Shown here: one piece after another, positions 51,789 through 60,383 of the stretch
How positions within the stretch are numbered: the stretch's first letter is position 1
Layout of the letters: each line of letters starts with the position of its first letter
Assembly: GCF_030846195.1 (NCBI RefSeq)
Contig: NZ_JAVCWH010000003.1
Coordinates: 1-64,000 of the forward strand
DNA: 64,000 nt
Reading direction: 5' to 3'
From: Paracoccus yibinensis
GTDB lineage: Bacteria > Pseudomonadota > Alphaproteobacteria > Rhodobacterales > Rhodobacteraceae
Notes under the pieces: generated by a model
The model's input: only the letters and a program-made list of their open reading frames with translations
What the model was told of the DNA's origin: nothing
Database searches by the model: none
Made by a program: the position numbers and the translations under genes

Positions 51789-52103
51789 TCAGGACGCCAG
51801 TTTCATGGTGATGATGCCTGCGACGATCAGTCCGGCGGCCAGCAGGCGGGCGGGTGTCACCGGCTCTCCGAACAGGGTGACACCGATCAGGAAGGCGCCG
51901 ACCGCGCCGATCCCGACCCATACGGTATAGGACGTGCCCAGCGGCAGCGTGCGCATCGCCACGGCCAGCAGCCAGAAGGACGCGATCATGCCCGCGACCA
52001 TGATGCCCGTGGGCAGGATACGCGTGAAACCGGCGGACTGCTTCATCGCCGTCGCCCAGACGATTTCCAGAAGACCGGCAAGCAGAAGATAGAACCAGGC
52101 CAT
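51789..52103 (-). CDS. SMR-family guanidinium/quaternary ammonium exporter (Gdx/SugE type)
   Basis: This 104-residue four-helix transporter has the SMR motif FYLLLAGLLEIVWATAMKQS with the essential proton-coupling Glu14. GTSYTVWVGIGAVGAFLIG and LLAAGLIVAGIITMKLAS follow. Lys18 and the SYTVWVGIG helix are typical of the Gdx (guanidinium exporter) branch rather than EmrE. A guanidine-II riboswitch lies directly upstream, which strongly supports guanidinium as substrate. The ATG at 52103 follows GGGGG, part of the riboswitch expression platform. Confidence 0.93.
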   Translation of the reverse strand: MAWFYLLLAGLLEIVWATAMKQSAGFTRILPTGIMVAGMIASFWLLAVAMRTLPLGTSYTVWVGIGAVGAFLIGVTLFGEPVTPARLLAAGLIVAGIITMKLAS

Positions 52104-52165
52104 GACGACCCCCAATGATGCCGGGTCGTCCCGGCGCATCCGCCCATGATGGGGAGGTCGTCCTC
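52104..52165 (-). promoter_or_regulatory. Guanidine-II (mini-ykkC) riboswitch
   Basis: In transcript orientation two hairpins with identical ACGA tetraloops occur: GAGG-ACGA-CCTC (52165-52154) and CCGGG-ACGA-CCCGG (52134-52121), separated by 19 bases. Both have the GGACGACC core that defines the class. The ribosome-site region just before the ATG, GGGTCGTC (52111-52104), is exactly complementary to GACGACCC of the second hairpin. Without ligand the Shine-Dalgarno would be paired; guanidine-stabilised hairpins would free it. The controlled gene is a Gdx-type SMR exporter, the classic partner. Confidence 0.88.
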
Positions 52166-52194
52166 TGCCGCCCTAGATACGGACGGCGGCCGCG

Positions 52195-52680
52195 TCATTC
52201 AAGGCGATCGACCTTGGCGTTCTCGACCAGTTGGGTCTTGGCGCCGGCCAGGCGTTCCGCCAGGATCTTGGCGCCGCTGATCAGAAGATTGCTGCCGTCC
52301 CACAATTCGGCCGAATCCGGGCGCACGGCGATGACGCGCAGATCGGGATTGTCGGGGGACTTGAAGAAGGTCTCGTCGGAAAAGCGCCAAACGTCGCGCG
52401 CCTTGTCGGGATCGTGGCGGATTTCGGCGGTGCCGTTGATCACCACATAGTCATTCGCGCGCTCATCCGAAAACGCCAATGAGACGTTGGGATTGGCCTC
52501 GATCTGGTCCAGCTTGCAGCCCTTGGTGTCGGACAGGATATAGATCGCCCCTTCGTCGCGCCTGACGCGGGCATAGACGGGGCGAACGCGCATGCCGTCG
52601 CCGGCGCGGGTGACGAACATGCAGGGATCCAGCTTGTCGGCCATGGTCCAGATGCGGTCGGTCACGTCGGGGTCGGTCAT
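52195..52680 (-). CDS. Pyridoxamine 5'-phosphate oxidase-like (general stress) protein
   Basis: This 161-residue split-barrel flavoprotein-like protein matches the general stress protein 26 branch of the PNPOx family. It begins TDRIWTMADKLDPCMFVTR, then RVRPVYARVRRDEGAIYILSDTKGCK, VSLAFSDERANDYVVINGTAE and WRFSDETFFKSPDNPDLRVIAV. Members bind FMN or related cofactors, and most have no defined reaction. It ends just upstream of the guanidine riboswitch in the same direction, so read-through is possible. Confidence 0.87.
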   Translation of the reverse strand: MTDPDVTDRIWTMADKLDPCMFVTRAGDGMRVRPVYARVRRDEGAIYILSDTKGCKLDQIEANPNVSLAFSDERANDYVVINGTAEIRHDPDKARDVWRFSDETFFKSPDNPDLRVIAVRPDSAELWDGSNLLISGAKILAERLAGAKTQLVENAKVDRLE

Positions 52681-52836
52681 GGCATCCTCCGGTCGGTCTG
52701 GTCACGACGAGAACGCCCGGGGCAGTTTGATGTTCCTTTCCCCGGCGGCTGGCCTGTGGGCCAGGGGCGCGGAACGCTTCACATTCCCCCCGCTTCCCCC
52801 TATGACGCCACCAATCCCAGTTTCCCGAGGTATCCG

Positions 52837-53625
52837 ATGGCAAGCGCCAACCTGAACGTCATGATCAAGGCTGCCCGCAAGGCGGGGCGCAGCCTCGTCA
52901 AGGATTTCCGCGAGGTCGAGAACCTTCAGGTCAGCGTCAAGGGCGCGGGCGACTTCGTCAGCCGCGCCGACCAGGAGGCCGAGCGGATCATCAAGGAAGA
53001 ACTGCGCGGCGCGCGCCCGAATTACGGCTGGCTGGGCGAGGAAACGGGCGAGGACGCTGGCGAGGATCCGACCCGCCGCTGGATCGTCGATCCGCTGGAC
53101 GGGACCACGAACTTCCTGCACGGCCTGCCCCACTGGGCCGTCAGCATCGCGCTGGAACACAAGGGCGAGATCGTCGCCGCCGTGATCTTCGACGCCGCCA
53201 AGGACGAATTGTTCGTGGCCGAAAAGGGCGGCGGCGCCTTCATGAACGACCAGCGGCTGCGGGTGTCGGGGCGCCGCCGCCTGGACGAAGCGCTGTTTGC
53301 CACGGGGATTCCCTTCGCGGGCCGGGGTCCGCTGCCTGCCGCCTTGCAGGATCTGGCGCGGCTGATGCCGCTGACGGCCGGCGTTCGCAGGCTGGGTTCG
53401 GCGTCGCTGGATCTCGCCTATGTCGCGGCGGGGCGGTATGACGGATACTGGGAACGCGGCAACAAGCCCTGGGACGTGGCGGCGGGCATCCTGATGGTGC
53501 GCGAGGCCGGCGGCTTTGTCGAAGGCATCCGCGACGGCGACGATCCCCTTGAATCCGGTCGCCTGATCGCCGCGAACCCGCAGATTTTCGAACCGCTGGC
53601 AAAGATCATCCGCACCCGCGACTGA
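52837..53625 (+). CDS. suhB: Inositol-1-monophosphatase family protein SuhB
   Basis: This 262-residue Mg-dependent phosphatase shows GEETGEDAGEDPTRRW with the first metal Glu, the signature WIVDPLDGTTNFLHGLP (about 88-104) and the second motif NKPWDVAAGILMVREAGG. It hydrolyses inositol monophosphate or related sugar phosphates. SuhB also associates with rRNA transcription complexes in E. coli. The ATG at 52837 follows CGAGG. The permease gene downstream begins 79 bases after the stop. Confidence 0.94.
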   Translation: MASANLNVMIKAARKAGRSLVKDFREVENLQVSVKGAGDFVSRADQEAERIIKEELRGARPNYGWLGEETGEDAGEDPTRRWIVDPLDGTTNFLHGLPHWAVSIALEHKGEIVAAVIFDAAKDELFVAEKGGGAFMNDQRLRVSGRRRLDEALFATGIPFAGRGPLPAALQDLARLMPLTAGVRRLGSASLDLAYVAAGRYDGYWERGNKPWDVAAGILMVREAGGFVEGIRDGDDPLESGRLIAANPQIFEPLAKIIRTRD

Positions 53626-53704
53626 TTTGCACGTCCTGCAAGGCAGACTTGCCTTGACCCTGCGTCAGGACGGGCGCATGGCGGAACCGACCGGGGAACG
53701 CGCC

Positions 53705-54676
53705 ATGCCAGACGACCAGAACAGACTGCCTTATGCCGCATCGGCAGCCGCCGCCGCGGCAGTGCCGCCATTTGCGCCTGCAACGCCGGGGCCGAAGGAC
53801 CGAACCGGCCTGGGCATTGCGCTGATGTGCGCGACCAGCCTGATCTTCGCGTTCCAGGATGCGTTTTCGCGCCTGCTCGGGTCGGAATATCCGCCGGTCC
53901 TGGTGGTGATGATCCGCTACTGGGTCTTTGCGTTGTTCGTGATCGCCATGGTATCGCGCCAGCCTGGCGGGCTGCGCCGCGCCATCCGCACCAGGCGGCC
54001 CAAGACGCAAATCCTGCGCGGCGCGATCCTGGTGGTCGAAACCACCCTGATGGTCGAAGCCTTCGTGCGCCTGGGTCTGGTCGGCACGCATGCGATCTTC
54101 ACCGCCTATCCCCTGCTGGTCGCGGCGCTGTCTGGGCCTATCCTGGGCGAAAAGGTCGGCTGGCGTCGCTGGTTGGCCATCGGAGCGGGCTTTGTCGGCA
54201 TCCTGATCATCCTGAACCCTGGCGGCACGGAACTGAACCTGGGCGCGGGGATGGCCTTCTTCTGCGCGCTGCTGTTCGCGATCTATGGGCTGCTGACCCG
54301 GCATGTCTCGCGCGACGATCCGGCCCAGGTCAGCTTTTTCTGGACCGGAATCGCCGGGGCCGTCACGGTGACGGTGCTGGGCATCCGCCAGTGGGAATGG
54401 TTGGCGCCTATGGACTGGATCTGGATGGCGATCCTGTGCGGGCTTGGGATCGCGTCGCACTGGCTGCTGATCCGCGCCTATGAACTGGCCGAGGCATCGG
54501 CCCTGCAACCCTTCGCCTATACGCAGCTTGTCTGGGTCAGCTTCATCGGCGTGCTGGTCTTTGGAGAGGTGCTGCACATGAACGTGGTGATGGGGGCCGC
54601 GATCGTAGTCGCGGCGGGGCTTTTTACGCTGTGGCGGGCGCGGGTCACGGCAAGCAAGCTCCGTTCCGGCAAATAG
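53705..54676 (+). CDS. DMT-superfamily permease (EamA domains)
   Basis: This protein of about 323 residues has ten hydrophobic helices in two EamA repeats. The first has GIALMCATSLIFAFQDAFSRLL and LVGTHAIFTAYPLLVAALSGPILGEKVGWRRW, and the second LRAYELAEAS-like RAYELAEASALQPFAYTQLVW and GVLVFGEVLH. The N-terminal 35 residues are Ala/Pro-rich and cytoplasmic. ATG 53705 follows GGGGAA; an in-frame ATG at 53678 is possible. Drug or metabolite export is inferred from the family. The substrate is unknown. Confidence 0.87.
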   Translation: MPDDQNRLPYAASAAAAAAVPPFAPATPGPKDRTGLGIALMCATSLIFAFQDAFSRLLGSEYPPVLVVMIRYWVFALFVIAMVSRQPGGLRRAIRTRRPKTQILRGAILVVETTLMVEAFVRLGLVGTHAIFTAYPLLVAALSGPILGEKVGWRRWLAIGAGFVGILIILNPGGTELNLGAGMAFFCALLFAIYGLLTRHVSRDDPAQVSFFWTGIAGAVTVTVLGIRQWEWLAPMDWIWMAILCGLGIASHWLLIRAYELAEASALQPFAYTQLVWVSFIGVLVFGEVLHMNVVMGAAIVVAAGLFTLWRARVTASKLRSGK

Positions 54677-54754
54677 CCGCCTAGTCCGAAAGCCGTGATG
54701 CTGCCTTCTGCGAAACAAGGCGTTAGAGCGTTCAGGTCTGATAGAGGAGCGGTC

Positions 54755-55129
54755 ATGAAAACCCTGTTCGCATCAATTCTGGTTGGCGCGCTTTGCACAG
54801 CCCCTGCCCAGGCCGATCCGGGGCGCGGTCATGGCCAGGGTCATGGCCATCATGGGCACCAGGGCGCGCATTGTCCGCCGGGGCTTGCGAAGAAGAACCC
54901 GTCCTGCACGCCGCCAGGTCATGCGCGCAAGAAGGCGCATCATCGCCACCGCGTTGGCGACACGCTGCGCGGCGGCGACTATGTCCTGGTTCAGGACCCA
55001 CGACGCTATGCCTTGGATACACGGCCGGACTGGCGCTATTACCGCGACAACGACCGGCTTTACCGCGTGGACAGCAATACCCGGAAGATCCTGGCCGTCC
55101 TGAACCTGATCGACGCCTTCACGAACTAG
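54755..55129 (+). CDS. RcnB-like His-rich periplasmic protein
   Basis: This 124-residue protein has a signal peptide ending CTAPAQA (about residue 20), then a Gly/His-rich stretch (GHGQGHGHHGHQG) and a basic segment with GLAKKNPSCTPPG. The C-terminal region (LRGGDYVLVQDPRRY, YYRDNDRLYRVDSNTRKILAVLNLIDA) is the pattern of RcnB-family proteins, one of which affects nickel/cobalt homeostasis. The His-rich part could bind metals. AGGAG sets the ATG at 54755. It ends three bases before the convergent lytic transglycosylase gene. Confidence 0.8.
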   Translation: MKTLFASILVGALCTAPAQADPGRGHGQGHGHHGHQGAHCPPGLAKKNPSCTPPGHARKKAHHRHRVGDTLRGGDYVLVQDPRRYALDTRPDWRYYRDNDRLYRVDSNTRKILAVLNLIDAFTN

Positions 55130-55132
55130 GCC

Positions 55133-57202
55133 TCAGTTCGTGGCGGGCGTTTCCTCCCGCCGCGCCTCGATGGCGACCGGTTGCCATCCTTCGGGCAGGC
55201 TGGGTCCAATGAAGGGCTTTGCCACGGGTCGCGCCGACAGGGCCAGCGTCAGCCGCGCCACAGGGGGCGGCATCAGCCCGCCACCGGTCAGGTCCCAGGT
55301 CGGCACGATGGGCGCGGGACGGCCCAGGATGCGGGCGCGATAGACGGGCATCGCCTCGGTCACGCGCATGACGTAGTTGCGGGTTTCGTCGAAGGGGATC
55401 AGCTCGACCCATTCGACTGGGTCCATGTCCCGGCGCAGGTCGCCGAAATCGCGCAGCCATCGCGCCGGACGCCCCGGCCCCGCGTTATAGCCCGATGCCG
55501 TCAGCGCCGTCGATGCGCCGAACCGGTCGCGCAGACCCGCCAGATAGGCGGCCCCCAGGCGGGCATTATAGGCGCCATCGCCGGTCAGCCGCCCGACGTC
55601 AAAGGGTTCGCGGATCTGGCGGGCCATCTGACGGGCGGTGTCGGGCATCACCTGCATCAGCCCGCGCGCGCCGACATGGCTTTGCGCCGCCGGATTGAAT
55701 TCGGATTCCTGGCGGGCGATCGACAGGACCAGTTCGGGCGGGATGCCGAAGTCCGTCTCGTGCAGCCCGGTCAACGGGAAATGGGCGGCGGGATGGATGA
55801 CGCCCTTGTCGGCGGCGCGCTTGGACAGGCGCAGCCCGTGCCAGGGCATCCCGGCTTCATACATCAGCCGGGCCATGCGCAGGCTGTCCTGGGGATCGGC
55901 GGTTTCCGACAGGTGCAGGAAGAATCGCTGCGCCTCGTCCGGGCGGCCGGTCGCCAGCAGCCACAGCCCGGCCCGGAACACGCTGCTGTCGCCAAGCGGC
56001 GCCCCCCGCCAGTCCGGCAAGGGTCCGGGCGCGGCATATTCGGCGGGCATCGTTGCCCCGATCCGTTCGGCGGCAAGCTGTCCGTAATAGGTGCCGGGCA
56101 TGGCCGCCGCCTGCGCATAGGCGGCATCCGCCGCCCCCTGGTCCCCAAGCGCCCCATGCGCGCGCCCTTGCCAATAAAGCGCACGGGACCGGCTGATCTG
56201 GCTGCCGACCACGGTTTCCAGGTGCCGGAAATGCGCCAGCGCCCGATCCGCCGCGCCCTGCTTCAGCGCGGCAAAGCCTGCAAGCCATTCCAGATCGGCG
56301 TAATGGCGGTTGTCCTGCGGCAGGAAATGCGGGCGGGCAAGCGCCTCGGCCCGTGCCCAGTCGCCGTTGCGCATGGCAAGGCGGGCGTAATCCACCCGCA
56401 TGGATGCCCAGGCCGCCGGATCGCGCAAGGCTTCGGCACTGGTGGATGCCTCCAGCATCAGCGCCTGTGCGCCTTCATGCTGCTTGGCGCGCACCCGCCA
56501 CAGATAGCGGTCCATCGTCAGCCCCGGATCCGCTCTCGCCGCATCCGGCAAGGCCAGGATCAGGTCGTCCACGCCCGCCCGGCCCGCCTGCAACGCAATC
56601 CGCGCGGCAAGCAGCGGTCGGTCTGCTTCAGGCAGACGTGTCAGCAGGCGTTCGGCCTGCGCCCACTCCTGCCGGTCAAGCATCGCGACGGCCCGCGCCG
56701 TCATCAGGGAGGTCAGTTCGGCTTCGTGCGCGGCCAGGAAAGCCGCCTCCTCGGGCGCGGTCAGGGGCACGCTGGTCCAGAACCGCGCCCGTTCCGCCTT
56801 GGCGGCCGCAGGATCAAGCATGGCGAGAAAGGCGTTTTCCGCCGCCAGCGTGTCCGGCAGCCGATCCCCGAACCAGTCCCGGATATCCTGCGCAGGCAGG
56901 TCGGGCCGCATCTTCGCATCGCCCCGTTCACGCAGCAGCGCCAGCCCCGGCCAGTCGCCATGGGCGCGCACGAAGTCGATGTAATCGCCCGGGGCGCCGT
57001 GGCCCGCGCGCAGCGCCTGCCAGCCCACCAGGGCCTCTGCCATCGGTCCCGAGCGGCGCGCCGCATCGCGGGCCGTGATCCAGTCGCGCGCCTCCGCCGC
57101 CGACAGCGCCAGGGCCATCGCGCCGGCATCCTCGGCCCCGGCGGGGGCAAGGGGGGCCAGCATCAGCAGCCCGGCGGCAATCATGTCGCGCAGAAGTCGC
57201 AT
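55133..57202 (-). CDS. slt: Soluble lytic murein transglycosylase (Slt70 type)
   Basis: This 689-residue periplasmic enzyme has a signal peptide (AAGLLMLAPLAPAGAE, cleavage near 22), a long helical superhelix of TPR-like repeats (about 30-490) and a C-terminal lysozyme-like SLT domain (about 500-640). The catalytic Glu is in VLSIARQESEFNP, followed by GARGLMQVMPDTA and TASGYNAGPGR. It cleaves murein glycan strands to give 1,6-anhydro products. The ATG at 57202 starts the signal peptide. It diverges from dapA, another cell-wall precursor gene, as is common in Rhodobacteraceae. Confidence 0.94.
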   Translation of the reverse strand: MRLLRDMIAAGLLMLAPLAPAGAEDAGAMALALSAAEARDWITARDAARRSGPMAEALVGWQALRAGHGAPGDYIDFVRAHGDWPGLALLRERGDAKMRPDLPAQDIRDWFGDRLPDTLAAENAFLAMLDPAAAKAERARFWTSVPLTAPEEAAFLAAHEAELTSLMTARAVAMLDRQEWAQAERLLTRLPEADRPLLAARIALQAGRAGVDDLILALPDAARADPGLTMDRYLWRVRAKQHEGAQALMLEASTSAEALRDPAAWASMRVDYARLAMRNGDWARAEALARPHFLPQDNRHYADLEWLAGFAALKQGAADRALAHFRHLETVVGSQISRSRALYWQGRAHGALGDQGAADAAYAQAAAMPGTYYGQLAAERIGATMPAEYAAPGPLPDWRGAPLGDSSVFRAGLWLLATGRPDEAQRFFLHLSETADPQDSLRMARLMYEAGMPWHGLRLSKRAADKGVIHPAAHFPLTGLHETDFGIPPELVLSIARQESEFNPAAQSHVGARGLMQVMPDTARQMARQIREPFDVGRLTGDGAYNARLGAAYLAGLRDRFGASTALTASGYNAGPGRPARWLRDFGDLRRDMDPVEWVELIPFDETRNYVMRVTEAMPVYRARILGRPAPIVPTWDLTGGGLMPPPVARLTLALSARPVAKPFIGPSLPEGWQPVAIEARREETPATN

Positions 57203-57311
57203 CACCCGCCTTGTGTCGCCGCCCCATGCGCCCGACGCAATACACAACCTTGGCAAGTTCCGCCCGCCCCGCTAATCAGGCGCGCAAACCAAACCTGCAA
57301 GGAAGCGTGTC

Positions 57312-58187
57312 ATGTTCAAGGGATCCCTGCCCGCACTGGTCACGCCGTTCACCCCGGACGGCGAACTGGATCTGGACACGCTGAAAAAGCTGGTCGAATG
57401 GCATATCGACCAGGGCAGCCATGGCCTGGTCCCCGTCGGCACCACCGGCGAAAGCCCGACGCTGACCCATGACGAACACCGCCTGGTGATCGAGGAGGTC
57501 GTGCGGGCCGTGGATGGCCGTATCCCGGTGATCGCGGGCGCCGGGTCGAACAGCACCCGCGAAGGCATCGGCCTGATCCGCCACGCGGCCGAGGTTGGCG
57601 CCGATGCCGCGCTTGTCGTCACCCCCTATTACAACAAGCCCACCCAGGCTGGGCTGATCGCCCATTACACCGCCCTGGCCGAGGCCTCGGACCTGCCCAT
57701 CATCATCTACAACATCCCCGGGCGGTCGGTCGTGGACATGACGCCGGAAACCATGGGCGAACTTGCCAAGCTGCCCACGATCATCGGCGTCAAGGACGCC
57801 ACCGGCAAGCTGGAGCGGGTCAGCCAGCAGCGCATCACCTGCGGCCGCGATTTCGTGCAATTGTCGGGCGAGGACGGCACGGCCCTTGGCTTCAACGCCC
57901 ATGGCGGCGTGGGCTGCATCAGCGTCACGGCCAATGTCGCGCCAAAGCTTTGCGCGGAATTCCAGGAAGCGACGCTTGCGGGCGACTATGCCAAGGCCCT
58001 GGAATACCAGGACCGGCTGATGCCGCTGCATGTCGCGATCTTCATCGAACCCGGCCTGGTCGGCGCGAAATACGCGATGTCGCGGCTGGGCCTGTGCGAC
58101 GAACAGGTGCGGCTGCCATTGGTGCCCTTGACCGATCCGACCCGCCGCCTGATCGACGCGGCGCTGGAACATGCCGGCCTGATCTGA
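57312..58187 (+). CDS. dapA: 4-hydroxy-tetrahydrodipicolinate synthase
   Basis: This 291-residue TIM-barrel aldolase has all DapA landmarks: [12 protein letters not shown] at the start, [14 protein letters not shown], the Tyr of [23 protein letters not shown] with the substrate-binding Arg, and Schiff-base Lys in IIGVKDATG. It condenses pyruvate and aspartate semialdehyde in the lysine/diaminopimelate pathway. AAGGAAG precedes the ATG. A terminator hairpin follows the stop codon, so it appears monocistronic. Confidence 0.97.
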   Translation: MFKGSLPALVTPFTPDGELDLDTLKKLVEWHIDQGSHGLVPVGTTGESPTLTHDEHRLVIEEVVRAVDGRIPVIAGAGSNSTREGIGLIRHAAEVGADAALVVTPYYNKPTQAGLIAHYTALAEASDLPIIIYNIPGRSVVDMTPETMGELAKLPTIIGVKDATGKLERVSQQRITCGRDFVQLSGEDGTALGFNAHGGVGCISVTANVAPKLCAEFQEATLAGDYAKALEYQDRLMPLHVAIFIEPGLVGAKYAMSRLGLCDEQVRLPLVPLTDPTRRLIDAALEHAGLI

Positions 58188-58192
58188 CAGGC

Positions 58193-58220
58193 AAATGCGC
58201 GCCAATTTGACGCGCATTTT
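58193..58220 (+). terminator. Intrinsic terminator after dapA
   Basis: AAATGCGCG at 58193-58201 pairs with CGCGCATTT at 58211-58219 across a nine-base loop and runs into T residues. It starts five bases after the dapA stop codon. Confidence 0.75.
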
Positions 58221-58281
58221 CCGCATCGTCTTTTCAAAGCGGAATCTTCATCCCATATTGAGGATGAGGAGACGACCCGCC

Positions 58282-58455
58282 ATGCCCTTGCCGCACTTCC
58301 TGGTCCTGATCGTTGCTGTCATCCTTGTCGCCGCCTTGACCCTATGGGCGGCCTTTTCGGCTGGTGCGCCCGTGGTGGTCCTGGCCATGGTCACGCTGTC
58401 GGCCGCAGCCGCCCTGCACCTGTCCCAGGGCGACCGGCACGACCACGACACCTGA
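58282..58455 (+). CDS. Small single- or double-spanning membrane protein, hypothetical
   Basis: This 57-residue protein consists almost entirely of two hydrophobic segments (HFLVLIVAVILVAALTLWAAF and PVVVLAMVTLSAAAALHL) and a His/Asp tail (DRHDHDT). GAGGA lies upstream, although 11 bases away; an in-frame ATG at 58264 is an alternative start. No family is recognised. It ends 11 bases before the convergent HNH gene. Confidence 0.55.
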   Translation: MPLPHFLVLIVAVILVAALTLWAAFSAGAPVVVLAMVTLSAAAALHLSQGDRHDHDT

Positions 58456-58466
58456 CGGCTGACCCT

Positions 58467-59066
58467 TCAGCTTTCCAGTTCGGCGTCCCAGTAAAGGTAA
58501 TCCATCCAGCTGTCATGCAGGTGATTCGGCGGGAATCGCCGGCCCGCCGCGTGCATTTCCTCGGGCGAGGGCTGACGCGGCTTGCGCCGCAGGCTCATTC
58601 CAGAATGGCGCAGGCTGCGGTTGGCCTTGCGCAGGTTGCAGGGCGAACAGGCGGCAACCACGTTGTCCCAGCTGGTGACGCCCCCGCGCGAGCGGGGCAC
58701 CACATGATCGAAGGTCAGGTCGCCCTTGGCCCCGCAATACTGGCAGCAGAATTCGTCCCGCAGAAAAAGATTGAAGCGCGTAAAGGCTACGCGCTTCTGG
58801 GGTTTCACATAATCTTTCAACACGACGACCGAGGGCAGCTTGAACACCTGGCGCTGACTTCGCACCACCTCCTCGTATTCGGCGATGATGTCCACGCGAT
58901 CCAGGAAAGCGGCCTTGATCGCCTCTTGCCAGGGCCACAGGGACAGCGGGTAATAGGACAAGGGCCGGTAATCCGCGTTCAGCACCAGGGCGGGATGATG
59001 GCGCAGGCTTGCAGGCTCGCGCACGAACTGGGTTCGGAAATCCGTCTGATGTCGCTGATCCAGCAT
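58467..59066 (-). CDS. HNH endonuclease family protein
   Basis: This 199-residue protein contains an HNH nuclease domain (about 105-155). Two CxxC zinc pairs are visible (FCCQYCGAK and ACSPCNLRKANR), with the HNH core LTFDHVVPRSRGG and SWDNVVAACSPCN between them. The N-terminal part, TDFRTQFVREPASLRHHPALV and LNADYRPLSYYPLSLWPWQ, is highly conserved in Rhodobacteraceae homologues. These standalone HNH proteins occur as core genes without an adjacent methylase, so a restriction role is unlikely. The ATG at 59066 follows GGAAGG. A TATATAGT element lies about 65 bases upstream. Confidence 0.88.
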   Translation of the reverse strand: MLDQRHQTDFRTQFVREPASLRHHPALVLNADYRPLSYYPLSLWPWQEAIKAAFLDRVDIIAEYEEVVRSQRQVFKLPSVVVLKDYVKPQKRVAFTRFNLFLRDEFCCQYCGAKGDLTFDHVVPRSRGGVTSWDNVVAACSPCNLRKANRSLRHSGMSLRRKPRQPSPEEMHAAGRRFPPNHLHDSWMDYLYWDAELES

Positions 59067-59251
59067 GTCGCCTTCCCGCCTGCCCCCCTGGGTGGCCGGG
59101 GGCGCCCCGTCAGATCCGTTCCCCTGACTATATATCGCGTCCGGCATCTGGCAAGCCCCCGGATCTATTTGGCCTGAGGCAGGGATAATCCGCGCCGGTG
59201 ACAGGGGCATGACGGTTGCCCCCTGCCCCCGGGAATGGCAGGCTGCGCTTC

Positions 59252-59677
59252 ATGACGCAGACGACGCCCCCCGTGCTTGGAACCCTGGAATCCGCGCTTT
59301 ATGCCGACGATCTTGACGCGGCCACCGCCTTCTGGCGCGACGTGATGGGATTAAGGCCGTTCCAGACCGTGCCTGGCCGGCATGTGTTCTTTCGCGTGGC
59401 GCCTGCGCAGGTCCTGCTGGTCTTCAACCCCGCAGCCACCGAACAGCCACCAAAACCCGATGCCCGGCTGCCCGTTCCCCCGCATGGCGCGCGCGGGCCG
59501 GGCCATTTCTGCCTGGCCGTGGCCCCAGATCGGCTGGACGCCTGGCGCGACCACCTGGAAGCCCAGGGCATTGCCATCGAGGCGGATTTTCACTGGCCAA
59601 ACGGCGCGCGGTCGATCTATCTGCGCGACCCGGCGGGCAATTCCATCGAACTGGCTGATCCGGCGATCTGGTCCTGA
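59252..59677 (+). CDS. VOC (glyoxalase/bleomycin resistance) family protein
   Basis: This 141-residue protein has the two beta-alpha-beta-beta-beta modules of the vicinal oxygen chelate fold: ESALYADDLDAATAFWRDVMG, then VFFRVAPAQVLLVF, HFCLAVAPDRLDAWRDHLE and the end SIYLRDPAGNSIELADPAIW with the usual metal Glu. The substrate cannot be deduced. The ATG at 59252 is the conserved start. A palindromic repeat follows the stop codon and may terminate it. Confidence 0.87.
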   Translation: MTQTTPPVLGTLESALYADDLDAATAFWRDVMGLRPFQTVPGRHVFFRVAPAQVLLVFNPAATEQPPKPDARLPVPPHGARGPGHFCLAVAPDRLDAWRDHLEAQGIAIEADFHWPNGARSIYLRDPAGNSIELADPAIWS

Positions 59678-59727
59678 TCTTCTGTGCCCAAATATCCCAC
59701 GGGGGTCCGGGGGTGTGAAACCCCCGG
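59678..59727 (+). repeat. GC palindromic repeat, copy 3
   Basis: TCTTCTGTGCCCAAATATCC, a short G run, then the hairpin CCGGGGGT-GTGAA-ACCCCCGG (59707-59727). Together with the copies at 39362 and 43830 it defines a family of short elements in the same orientation. This one lies between convergent VOC and esterase genes and is probably their terminator. Confidence 0.7.
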
Positions 59728-59729
59728 CT

Positions 59730-60383
59730 TCACTTCCCCAGGCGGTCCTTCAGAAAGCTCAGCGCCACTGACAGCCCGTCGGGCGAAATGCCGTGCCCGG
59801 TGCCCTTCATCACATGGCCATAGACGTCGAAGCCCGCCTTCTCCAGCGCCTCGCCGGCAAGCTGCATGTCCTGGAACGGCACCATCGGATCCTGGTCGCC
59901 ATGCAGCAGCAGGACCGGCGGCTTGACCTTCGCCTCGGTCGCCAGCAGTTCGGGGACCAGCAGGCGGCCCGAAAAGCCGATGATCCCGGCCACGGGCCGG
60001 TCGCGGCGCGGCAGGACATGCAGCGCCATCATCGTGCCCTGCGAAAATCCCACCACGACCATGCGGTCCGCCGTCAGCCCTTCATCGGCCAGCACCTTGT
60101 CCAGCCAGGCGTTCAGCAACCCGATGGACCGACCCATCGACTCCTTGGCCTGCGCCTCGGTCGATCCGTCCAGCCAGGGGATCGGAAACCACTGGTATCC
60201 GAACGGATTGTTGATGCTGCGCTCGGGCGCGTCGGGGGCATGGAAGGCCACGCCCGGCAGATGCGGCGACAGGGGATCGGCCAGGCCCAGCAGGTCGGCG
60301 CCATCCGCGCCGTATCCATGCAGAAAGACAACGACCGCATCGGCCTTGGACGGACCCTTGCGGGCGGATTTCAGAACGGTCAT
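59730..60383 (-). CDS. Carboxylesterase/phospholipase, alpha/beta hydrolase
   Basis: This 217-residue Abhydrolase_2 protein has the oxyanion region VVFLHGYGADGADL, the nucleophile elbow VVGFSQGTMMALH (Ser near 116), Asp in LHGDQDPMVPF and His in GTGHGISPDG, a complete catalytic triad. The family contains carboxylesterases and lysophospholipases of broad specificity. Its ATG overlaps the end of the DNA glycosylase gene by four bases, so the two are co-transcribed. Confidence 0.92.
   Translation of the reverse strand: MTVLKSARKGPSKADAVVVFLHGYGADGADLLGLADPLSPHLPGVAFHAPDAPERSINNPFGYQWFPIPWLDGSTEAQAKESMGRSIGLLNAWLDKVLADEGLTADRMVVVGFSQGTMMALHVLPRRDRPVAGIIGFSGRLLVPELLATEAKVKPPVLLLHGDQDPMVPFQDMQLAGEALEKAGFDVYGHVMKGTGHGISPDGLSVALSFLKDRLGK

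Noticed and set aside
54820..54880. Short GGTCATGGCCA-like repeats in the His-rich gene, considered as a CRISPR-like or tandem repeat
   Set aside because: They are codon repeats for a Gly/His stretch inside a signal-peptide-bearing protein, too short and irregular for an array.
55181..57472. A 763-codon rightward frame opposite the lytic transglycosylase gene
   Set aside because: It is antisense to an enzyme with intact catalytic motifs and overlaps dapA in another frame.
58467..59066. Possible restriction-modification system from the HNH gene
   Set aside because: No methylase or specificity gene is nearby, and the protein belongs to a standalone conserved HNH group of Rhodobacteraceae.
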